Part shown: piece after piece, positions 57,641 to 64,000 of the stretch
Layout of the letters: the number at the start of each line of letters is the position of its first letter
Numbering within the stretch: position 1 is the first letter of the stretch
Assembly: GCF_023094165.1 (NCBI RefSeq)
Contig: NZ_JALMDK010000002.1
Span: forward strand, 757,541-821,540
Direction: 5' to 3'
DNA length: 64,000 nt
Source: Crossiella sp. S99.2
Lineage (GTDB): Bacteria; Actinomycetota; Actinomycetes; Mycobacteriales; Pseudonocardiaceae
Notes under the pieces: model-generated
Databases searched by the model: none
What the model saw: the letters and a program-made list of their open reading frames with translations, nothing else
What the model was told of the DNA's origin: nothing
Program-made: the position numbers and the translations under genes

Positions 57641-59353
57641 TCACTTCGGTCCGGAGGTGACTACGGGCAGCACGCCGCGCAGGTAGCGGGCCCGGCACTC
57701 GGCCCGGCGCAGCTTCGCGCTGGTGGTGTACGGCAACGCGCCGAACGGGGCGGGCACCACCGCGGCCAGGTCCAGGCCGTGCCCGATCCGGATCGCGATC
57801 CGCACCGCCTCGACCACCGCGGCCGGGACCACGCCCGCGGACCGGCCGAGTTCGGCCACCAGCACCACGCCCTCGGGGGTGGCGAAGGCGCAGCACCGGT
57901 TGCCGCGGATGGCCGGATGAGCGAGGCCTGCGGTGCTCTCCAGGTCGTACGGGTAGTGCTGGCGGCCGTCGGCGATGATCAGGTCGCCGACCCGGCAGGT
58001 GGCGAAGAGCTGGCCCTCCCACAGGAAACCGAGGCTGCCGGTGCGCAGGAACGTGCTGCCGTCCCGGCCGGGCACGCCGACGCCGAACGGGGTGGCCGCC
58101 GCGCGCCGGGTGTCCCAGTAGCCCTGGCCGATGCTGGGCCCGGAGATCAGGATCTCGCCGACCACGTCCGGCGGGCAGGGCGCGCGGGTGGCCGGGTCGA
58201 CCACGGCCACGTCCAGTCCGGCGCGCACCTGGCCGAGGCCGACCAGCCGCCGGGCCAGCCTGCCCCGCCCAGCCACCCTGACCTGCCCGCGGGCCAGCGC
58301 GGCCGCGTCGAAACCGCGGATCATCGGCGGTGGCTCGACCGGTCCGCCGCTGACCATCACGGTGGACTCGGCCATGCCGTAGCTGGGGAAGAAGGCCGAG
58401 CGCCGGAATCCGGCCGGCGCGAACCGGCGGCTGAACTCCTCGATCGTGCTGGCCCGCACCGGTTCGTCGCCGATCACCGCCAGCCGCCAGGAGCTGAGGT
58501 CCAGGCCCTCGGCCGCGCTGGCAGGCACCCGGCGCAGGCATTCCTCGTAGCCGAAACCCGGCGCCACGCTGACCGCCGCCCGGTGCTCGGAGATGGCCCG
58601 CAGCCAGCGGACCGGCGCGGCCACGAAGGACTGGGAGGACATCAGCACCGAGCCGAAGCCGAGGTAGACCGGTTGCAGCACCCCGGAAACCAGGCCCATG
58701 TCGTGGAAGACCGGCAGCCAGGACACCACCGGCGGCAGTGTGTCCAGATCCTCCTCGGGGCGGGAGCCGTTGGCGGTGATCAGGGACAGGTTGTGCAGCA
58801 CGTTGCGCTGGGTCAGCACCACCCCGCGCGGCCGGCCGGTGGTGCCGGAGGTGTACTGGAGGTAGGCGATGCTGTCGCCGGTGATCGCCGGCGGTTGCCA
58901 GCCGGTGGCCGCGCTGTCCGGGATCTCGTTGGTGGCCAAGGGTTTCGGCCGGTGCTCTGGTGCGGTGTCGGTGAGCAGCGCGTCGGCCCGCGCTAGAGCG
59001 TCCACTGTGGACAGTAAGAAGTCGGGGGCACAGTCCTCGAAGATGGCCCGCAGTCGCAAGTGGCGGGCATCGCCGCGGGTGCGCACCGGTGCGGGCGCGG
59101 GCACCGGGACCAGTCCGGCGTAGAGGCAGCCGAAGAACGCGGTGACGAAGTCCAGGCCCGGCGGGTAGCCCAGCACCGCGCGGCTGCCCGGCGCCGCCCG
59201 CCCGGCCAGCACCGCGCCGATCGCCCTGGCCCGCAGGTCCAGTTGGGCGCAGGTCAGGGTCTGGGCGGGCGATCCGGTGTCGTCGAGGAAGGTGAACTGC
59301 CGTTGTTCGCCTCGTCGGGCCGCCTGGGCCCGGCACAGCTCGACCAGCGTCAT
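57641..59353 (-). CDS. Fatty acyl-AMP ligase (FAAL) 1
   Basis: 570 aa, paralogous to the next gene. Motifs: YLQYTSGTTGRPRGVV near residue 168, SWLPVFHDMGLVSGVLQPVY, SYGMAESTVMVSGG, LRTGSLGF and the C-terminal TTSAKLRRAECRARYL. Asp of the LRTGD motif A8 is replaced by Ser here (LRTGS), which may lower activity. ATG 59353 starts at MTLVELCRA; upstream frame is the divergent promoter region. It diverges from the KAS gene, and with FAAL 2 forms an operon. Confidence 0.83.
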   Translation of the reverse strand: MTLVELCRAQAARRGEQRQFTFLDDTGSPAQTLTCAQLDLRARAIGAVLAGRAAPGSRAVLGYPPGLDFVTAFFGCLYAGLVPVPAPAPVRTRGDARHLRLRAIFEDCAPDFLLSTVDALARADALLTDTAPEHRPKPLATNEIPDSAATGWQPPAITGDSIAYLQYTSGTTGRPRGVVLTQRNVLHNLSLITANGSRPEEDLDTLPPVVSWLPVFHDMGLVSGVLQPVYLGFGSVLMSSQSFVAAPVRWLRAISEHRAAVSVAPGFGYEECLRRVPASAAEGLDLSSWRLAVIGDEPVRASTIEEFSRRFAPAGFRRSAFFPSYGMAESTVMVSGGPVEPPPMIRGFDAAALARGQVRVAGRGRLARRLVGLGQVRAGLDVAVVDPATRAPCPPDVVGEILISGPSIGQGYWDTRRAAATPFGVGVPGRDGSTFLRTGSLGFLWEGQLFATCRVGDLIIADGRQHYPYDLESTAGLAHPAIRGNRCCAFATPEGVVLVAELGRSAGVVPAAVVEAVRIAIRIGHGLDLAAVVPAPFGALPYTTSAKLRRAECRARYLRGVLPVVTSGPK

Positions 59354-59545
59354 GGACAACTCCAGTTCTGTTCGTCGCTGCCTCGACCGTATTTCCCGGC
59401 GGAATCGCGCGGAATCGGTCGCTGGGCTGGCCAGGAATAGGCGTACTGGCCGATCCGGGTCAATCCGATGGCCACTGCCGGGGCCGCGCCGGAATTCACT
59501 AGCTTCGGGGTCACTCGCCATTCGCTTTCCCTGAAGGAGCACCCG

Positions 59546-60832
59546 ATGTCGCACGGCGGTTCCGTCTCCGAGTTCATCGAGTTCTCCCTCGGCCACCGGC
59601 TGCTGCCGGAACTGGCCGCCGGCCCCGAGGTGCTGGTCACCGGGCTGGGCATGACCACCCCGCTGGGCGGCGACGTGGCCGAGACCTGGCAGGGCCTGCT
59701 CGACGGCGGCTCGCCGGTGACCGCGCTGGCCGAGGACTGGGCCAGCGACCTCCCGGTCCGGCTGGGCGCGCGGCTGCGCCGGGAACCCGACGCCGAGCTG
59801 GGCCGGATCGAGCTGCGCAGGCTGGACCGCTGCCAGCAGCTCGCCCTGGTCGCGGCCAGGCAGGCATGGGCGGACGCGGGCCGTCCCGAGGTGGACCCGG
59901 AGCGGTTCGCGGTGGTGCTGGGCACCGGCCTCGGCGGCGGCCGGACCCTGCTGGACCAGCACGAGGTGGTGGCGGCCAGGGGCCCGGACCGGATCTCGCC
60001 GTTCGCGGTGACCATGTTGATGCCCAACGGTTCCGCCGCCGCGGTCAGCCTCGCGCTGGGCGCCCGCGGTGGCGCGCACGCCCCGACCAGCGCCTGCGCC
60101 TCCGGGGCCGAGGCGGTCGCGCTGGGCCTGGCGATGATCAGGGCCGGGCGGGCGGACGTGGTGCTGGCCGGCGGCACCGAGGCGTGCGTGGGCCGGTTGT
60201 CCATCGCGGCCTTCGCCCGGATGGGCGCGCTGTCCCGGCGCAACCACGATCCGGCCGGCGCGTCCCGGCCGTTCGACCTGGGCCGGGACGGGTTCGTCAT
60301 GGGTGAGGGCGCGGGCGCGCTGGTGCTGGAACGCGCCGAGTTCGCCCGCGCCAGGGGCCGGCGCGGGCACGCCCGGCTGGCCGGGGCCGGGATGAGCGCG
60401 GACGCGCACGACATGACCGCGCCTGCCCCGGACGGGCAGATCAGGGCGATCCAGGAGGCCCTGCACAGCAGCGGGCTGAGCAGGCAGGACGTGACGCACG
60501 TGAACGCGCACGCGCCCGGCACCCAGGTCGGCGACCGGATCGAGGCCGCCGCGGTGCGCACCGCCGTGGGGACCCATCCGCTGGTCACCGCACCGAAGTC
60601 GATCACCGGCCACCTGATCGGCGGGGCCGGTGCGGTGGAGGCGATCTGCACCGTGCTCAGCGTGCGCGAGGACCTGGTGCCGCCCACCCGCAACCTGGAC
60701 AACCCCGATCCCGAGGTCGGCCTGGAGATCGTCACCGGCGCGCCCCGGCACACCCCGGTGCCGGCCGCGCTGTCCAACTCCTTCGGCTTCGGCGGCCACA
60801 ACGTGGTGCTGGCCTTCACCAAGGCGGCTTGA
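59546..60832 (+). CDS. Beta-ketoacyl-ACP synthase II-like enzyme (KAS/FabF family)
   Basis: 428 aa. Catalytic triad is intact: Cys in TSACASGAEAVALG (near residue 182), His in NAHAPGTQVGD (near 321) and His in KSITGHLIGGAGAVE (near 355), with the SNSFGFGGHNVVLAF end. About 28 extra residues precede the thiolase fold. A GAAGGAG ribosome site lies before ATG 59546. With two FAALs divergent to it, it probably elongates or condenses an activated acyl chain in a small lipid/polyketide pathway. Its last 17 bases overlap the convergent LuxR gene. Confidence 0.88.
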   Translation: MSHGGSVSEFIEFSLGHRLLPELAAGPEVLVTGLGMTTPLGGDVAETWQGLLDGGSPVTALAEDWASDLPVRLGARLRREPDAELGRIELRRLDRCQQLALVAARQAWADAGRPEVDPERFAVVLGTGLGGGRTLLDQHEVVAARGPDRISPFAVTMLMPNGSAAAVSLALGARGGAHAPTSACASGAEAVALGLAMIRAGRADVVLAGGTEACVGRLSIAAFARMGALSRRNHDPAGASRPFDLGRDGFVMGEGAGALVLERAEFARARGRRGHARLAGAGMSADAHDMTAPAPDGQIRAIQEALHSSGLSRQDVTHVNAHAPGTQVGDRIEAAAVRTAVGTHPLVTAPKSITGHLIGGAGAVEAICTVLSVREDLVPPTRNLDNPDPEVGLEIVTGAPRHTPVPAALSNSFGFGGHNVVLAFTKAA

Positions 60833-61481
60833 CCAGGCCGAGCCGGTGCGCCAGCAGCGCGGCCTGCATCCGGTTGGCCAGGCCGAGTTTGCGCAGGATG
60901 CGGGAGACGTGCGTTTTCACCGTGGCCGCGGCCAGGTACAGCTCCGCGCCGATCTCCCGGTTGGACCGGCCGTCGGCCAGTGCCCGCAGCACCTCGGTCT
61001 CCCGCGGGCTCAGCGTGCTCAATGCCAGGTAGTCCTGGCCGTGCGCCGGGAGATCGAGGTGGTCCAGCACCAGCTGGGTGACCGAGGGGGAGACGAAGCT
61101 CTGGCCGTCGCCGACCGCGCGCACCGCGTAGACCAGCTCGGCCAGTCCGACGCTCTTGCGCAGGAAACCCCTGGCCCCGGCGGCGAACAGGCGGAACAGG
61201 TGTTCCTCGGAGCGGCCCAGCGCGATGATCCCGGCGGCGCCGGCGGCCTCGGCCACCGCGTGCAGGAACTCCGGTTCGGCGTCCACCAGCACCACCTCCG
61301 GCCGGCAGCGGCCGAGCAGGCGCAACGCGGCGGCGTCGGCCCGGCATTCGGCCACCACGGCCAGGTCCGCGGTCGCGCCCAGCACGTGCCCGAACCCGCG
61401 GCGCACCACGTCCTCGTCGTCGACGAGCACCACCCGCCGGATGTTTCCGGAAATCGCCGGTAATGAAGTCTGTGTTTCCAT
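60816..61481 (-). CDS. LuxR/NarL-family response regulator
   Basis: 221 aa. Receiver domain with acidic pair VVLVDDEDVV, phospho-acceptor Asp in EVVLVDAEPEF and Lys in GFLRKSVG; then an output HTH LSPRETEVLRALADGRSNRE, AATVKTHVSRILRKL. A GACAGGAGA ribosome site 8 bases before ATG 61481 supports this start over the longer frame. No histidine kinase is nearby, so it is an orphan regulator probably controlling the FAAL/KAS genes. Confidence 0.85.
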   Translation of the reverse strand: METQTSLPAISGNIRRVVLVDDEDVVRRGFGHVLGATADLAVVAECRADAAALRLLGRCRPEVVLVDAEPEFLHAVAEAAGAAGIIALGRSEEHLFRLFAAGARGFLRKSVGLAELVYAVRAVGDGQSFVSPSVTQLVLDHLDLPAHGQDYLALSTLSPRETEVLRALADGRSNREIGAELYLAAATVKTHVSRILRKLGLANRMQAALLAHRLGLVKPPW

Positions 61482-61612
61482 GTGCTTTTCTCCTGTCAGC
61501 ATTCGAGCCGTGCGCAAACGTCATTGCTCCATTCGGCGGCGACTCCCGGGTGGCCGAATTCCCGATACACTTCGCCGGGTCGGCTGCCCTTTCGACGTTA
61601 GGGAGATCGGCC

Positions 61613-62656
61613 GTGTCGGCCAGTGGCCTTGCCGGACAGGATGCGGACTTTTTCAGCCAGCCCCCGGCCGCGCGGCGCGGGCTGGCGGGAGTGCGGGCGT
61701 TGCTGGAGGTGGGCGCCGAGCACGGCGTGCCGCCCGCGGACTGCCTGCGGGAGAGCGGGGTCGCCGAGTCCGCCCTCGGTGACGGCGCGGCCCGGATCCC
61801 GGCCGGCGCCGAACTGCTGGTGGCGTGGAACCTGGTGCGCGCCACCGGGAATCCGCCCGGACTCGGCCTCGCCGTCGGCGGCAGGCTACGGCTGCCCAGC
61901 TACGGCGTGTGGGGGTTCGCCATGCTGGCCAGCGCGACGCTGCGGGAGGCGGCGGTGCTGGGCGTGCGGCACCTCGGACTGACCTACGCGCTGGCCGGGA
62001 TCGGTGTCCGCGAGGTGGCCGACGAGGTGCGGATGACCGTGGCCGATCAGGCGTTACCGCCGCCGCTGCGCCGGTTCGTGGTGGAGCGGGAACTGACCGC
62101 GGCCCGGGCCATCCTCGGCGCGGTGCTCGGCGAACCCCTTGTGCCGCAACGGGTCGAGCTGCGCTTCAGCCCAGCCGAGGCCCCGTATGCCAGGACGCTG
62201 GGCGCGCCGGTGGTCTTTGACGCGCGGCACAACGCGCTGATCGCCCAGCGCGGACTGCTCGACCGCAGGCTGCCGCAGGCCGACGGCCGCACCCGGCGGG
62301 TGTGCGAGCGGGAGTGCGCCGCGCTGCTGGCCAGTTTGGGCGGTGGGGCCACCGCGGACCGGGTGCGGGCCCGGCTGCGCGCGCACGCCGAGGGCGTGCC
62401 GGAGATGCCGGTGGTCGCGGCCGAACTGCACGTCTCCACCCGGACCCTGCACCGGCGGCTGATCGCGGAGGGCGTGTCCTACCGGCGGCTGGCCGAGGAG
62501 ATCCGCCGGGTGCGCGCGCTGGAGTTGTTGGAGCGCACCGAGTTGGCCGTGGCGCAGGTGGCGGCGCGGCTGGGTTACGCGGACGCGGCCGTGTTCACCA
62601 GGGCCTTCCGCCGCTGGACCGGAACCACCCCCGGGGCCTACCGGCGCACCAGGTAG
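61613..62656 (+). CDS. AraC-family transcriptional regulator
   Basis: 347 aa from GTG 61613, set by GGGAG 8 bases upstream; the longer open frame overlaps the LuxR start. Residues about 25-210 are the OruR/ArgR-type ligand-sensing domain (AWNLVRATGNPPGLGLAVGG), and the C-terminal 100 are the double HTH (MPVVAAELHVSTRTLHRRLI, later VAARLGYADAAVFTRAFRRW). It diverges from the LuxR gene and converges with the propeller gene, overlapping it by 19 bp. Likely a lipid- or metabolite-responsive activator. Confidence 0.87.
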   Translation: MSASGLAGQDADFFSQPPAARRGLAGVRALLEVGAEHGVPPADCLRESGVAESALGDGAARIPAGAELLVAWNLVRATGNPPGLGLAVGGRLRLPSYGVWGFAMLASATLREAAVLGVRHLGLTYALAGIGVREVADEVRMTVADQALPPPLRRFVVERELTAARAILGAVLGEPLVPQRVELRFSPAEAPYARTLGAPVVFDARHNALIAQRGLLDRRLPQADGRTRRVCERECAALLASLGGGATADRVRARLRAHAEGVPEMPVVAAELHVSTRTLHRRLIAEGVSYRRLAEEIRRVRALELLERTELAVAQVAARLGYADAAVFTRAFRRWTGTTPGAYRRTR

Positions 62657-63903
62657 ACGTCCGGGTGCCTGCCCTCGCCGAGGCCGAGCCGGGCGTGCGA
62701 GGCGAAGGCGATGCTGCGCCCGTCCGCGCTCAGTGCAGGCGTGACGGAGAAGCCGTCGGCCTGCTTTCCGTTGGCGCGCAGGCTGATCCGGGTCAGCACG
62801 CCGGTGCGCAGGTCCTTGAGGAAGACGTCGTCGACGTTGTTGGTGTCCCCGGGCACCAGGTTCGCCGCGATCGAGGCGAAGCTCAGGTAGCGGCCGTCCG
62901 CGCTGATCGTGGGCTGGTAGGGCTGGGCGTCCGCGGCCCGCCCGTCGCTGGCGGTGTTGACCCGGCGGATCTCCCCGGTGCGCAGGGTTTTCCCGAACAC
63001 GTCCGGGGTGTCCTCGGTGTCGCCGGGCACCAGGTTGTCGCCCCAGGCCACGAAGAACACCTGCCCGCCGTCGGCGGTGATCGCGGGCATCAGCGTGTAG
63101 GAGCTGCTCTGCTCGCCGGTGGCGGTGGTGTTCGCCCTGGTCACCGTGCCGGTGGCGCGGTCCTTGACGAACATGTCCACGCTGCCGTTGGTATCGCCGG
63201 GCACCAGGTTGGTCGCGGCCGAGGGGAAGACCACGTGCCGCCCGTCCGCGCTGACCGCGGTGCCGTGGTGGGCCGGTTTGTCGCCCTGGGCGCCGTCCGC
63301 GGCCACGCTGACCCGCTCGATCCCGCCGGTGCGCAAATCCCGCACGAAGACGTCCGCGACCCCGTTGGTGTCGCCCGGCACCAGGTTGGTCGCGGCGGAG
63401 CGGAACACCACGAACCGCCCGTCCGCGCTGATCGAGGGCGCGCCGAAGGTTTCCCCGTCCCCGCCGGTGCTCACCCCCGTGCTGCGGCCGGTGCGCCGGT
63501 CGGTGACCACCACGTCCGGCAGGCCGTTGGCATCGCCGGGCACCAGGTCGGTGGCGGCGGTGAGGTAGGCGATGAGACGGCCGTCCGCGCTGATCGCCGG
63601 GGCGTCGTACGCCGGACCGTCACCCGCGCTGACCTGCGAGGTCAGCCCGGTCCAGGTGTCCCGGACGAAGATGTCCGAGTGCCCGTTCCGGTCATGCGGG
63701 ACCAGGTTCGCCGCGGTCGAGGCGAAGGCTATGAGGCGGCCGTCCGCGCTCACCGCGGGCGTGCCGGAGGCGCCGTCGGCCCCGCCGCCGAACCAGGCGC
63801 GACTGACCACCGAGGCCGGGAGCGCGGCCGAGGCCGGACTGGGGAGCAGGGCGGCCGCGGCGGCGGCGGCGAGCACAACTGCGGTACGTGCGGTCACCCG
63901 CAC
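62638..63903 (-). CDS. Secreted seven-bladed TolB/PD40-type beta-propeller
   Basis: 421 aa. Sec signal at residues 1-26 (TAVVLAAAAAAALLPSPASA). Seven blades follow, each opening with SADGR and most containing NLVPGDTNGxxDVFVRD, an Asp/Asn loop that could bind calcium; blade 5 has ADGG and blade 7 lacks the loop. No enzyme domain; TolB-like propellers bind proteins or sugars outside the cell. GTG 63903 start. A LacI-type site lies 48 bp upstream. Confidence 0.8.
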   Translation of the reverse strand: MRVTARTAVVLAAAAAAALLPSPASAALPASVVSRAWFGGGADGASGTPAVSADGRLIAFASTAANLVPHDRNGHSDIFVRDTWTGLTSQVSAGDGPAYDAPAISADGRLIAYLTAATDLVPGDANGLPDVVVTDRRTGRSTGVSTGGDGETFGAPSISADGRFVVFRSAATNLVPGDTNGVADVFVRDLRTGGIERVSVAADGAQGDKPAHHGTAVSADGRHVVFPSAATNLVPGDTNGSVDMFVKDRATGTVTRANTTATGEQSSSYTLMPAITADGGQVFFVAWGDNLVPGDTEDTPDVFGKTLRTGEIRRVNTASDGRAADAQPYQPTISADGRYLSFASIAANLVPGDTNNVDDVFLKDLRTGVLTRISLRANGKQADGFSVTPALSADGRSIAFASHARLGLGEGRHPDVYLVRR

Positions 63904-63950
63904 ATGCGACCATTTCCGCCGGTCGTCGCGACAGGTCCGGTCGGCCGAAT

Positions 63951-63965
63951 TGGAAAGCGTTTACA
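63951..63965 (-). promoter_or_regulatory. LacI/CcpA-type operator upstream of the propeller gene
   Basis: On the minus strand TGTAAACGCTTTCC fits TGWAANCGNTNWCA at 13 of 14 positions. Like the site at 55032, it precedes a gene for an exported protein. Both may answer to one LacI-family regulator elsewhere. Confidence 0.6.
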
Positions 63966-64000
63966 TTCACTGGAGAGGCTGGCGTGTCCCGGCCGGGGCT

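Noticed and set aside
62638..62656. Functional meaning of the 17- and 19-bp convergent overlaps (60816-60832 and 62638-62656)
   Set aside because: Short convergent 3' overlaps are common in compact actinomycete genomes and nothing else marks them.
1..64000. CRISPR array, rRNA or replication origin
   Set aside because: No regularly spaced repeats, rRNA segments or DnaA-box clusters were seen by reading the sequence.

Overview
This is high-GC actinomycete DNA. GTG starts, 4-bp start/stop overlaps, a PIMT-type lanthipeptide cluster, an RbpA homologue and FAAL ligases all fit an actinobacterium, probably of the Pseudonocardiales; the genus cannot be fixed from the sequence. Two textures are visible. 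Positions 1 to about 46.3 kb are accessory DNA: RiPP remnant, orphan regulators, 7-deazapurine genes, defence genes, a transposon and broken genes. From about 46.35 kb to the end the DNA is visibly richer in G+C and carries ordered catabolic and secondary-metabolite operons. A tRNA-like 3' fragment (46230-46316) lies at the junction and may be an old attachment site.

Layout. 1-5258: right end of an FxLD-type class I lanthipeptide cluster: LanC (cut by the window edge), a dehydratase-C-like/PIMT fusion, a helical repeat protein and a second PIMT methyltransferase. 5315-10723: HAD hydrolase, XRE regulator, STAND/NB-ARC ATPase with coupled small genes, a small HTH protein and an RbpA paralogue. 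11018-15782: a tightly coupled operon with QueD, QueE, a Nudix-like protein, two micro-ORFs, an IMPase and a phosphotransferase broken by one base, followed by a PadR gene also broken by one base. A 37-bp motif recurs three times, each copy about 155-170 bp before a transcription unit (7319, 10828, 15905). 16107-20012: unknown proteins, a Cys9 protein, a NYN-LOTUS protein, and a membrane-anchored NucA-like nuclease coupled to a ComJ-like protein.

20818-40125 is a defence island. Five overlapping or abutting genes encode a 1,693-aa DEAD/H helicase with a DUF1998-type end, an SNF2 helicase, an N6-adenine methyltransferase, a McrB AAA+ protein with a probable EVE-like reader, and McrC. This combines DISARM class 1 parts (DrmA/DrmB fused, DrmD-like, DrmMI-like) with a type IV McrBC module in place of DrmC, and is the best candidate here for an undescribed system. 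After an unrecognised gene comes a two-gene short-Argonaute system of the SPARDA type (DUF4365 nuclease-APAZ plus MID-PIWI pAgo). An IS21-family element (40545-43524) with 6-bp target duplications then interrupts a small HTH gene.

46353-54020 (minus strand) is a PucR-regulated hydantoinase/oxoprolinase operon with a DUF917 protein. 54273-63903 holds a divergent PRTase-like gene, a Tat-exported lyase-like protein under a LacI/CcpA-type palindrome, a small acyl-activation cluster (two FAALs and a KAS II with LuxR and AraC regulators), and a secreted seven-bladed propeller protein preceded by a second LacI-type site.
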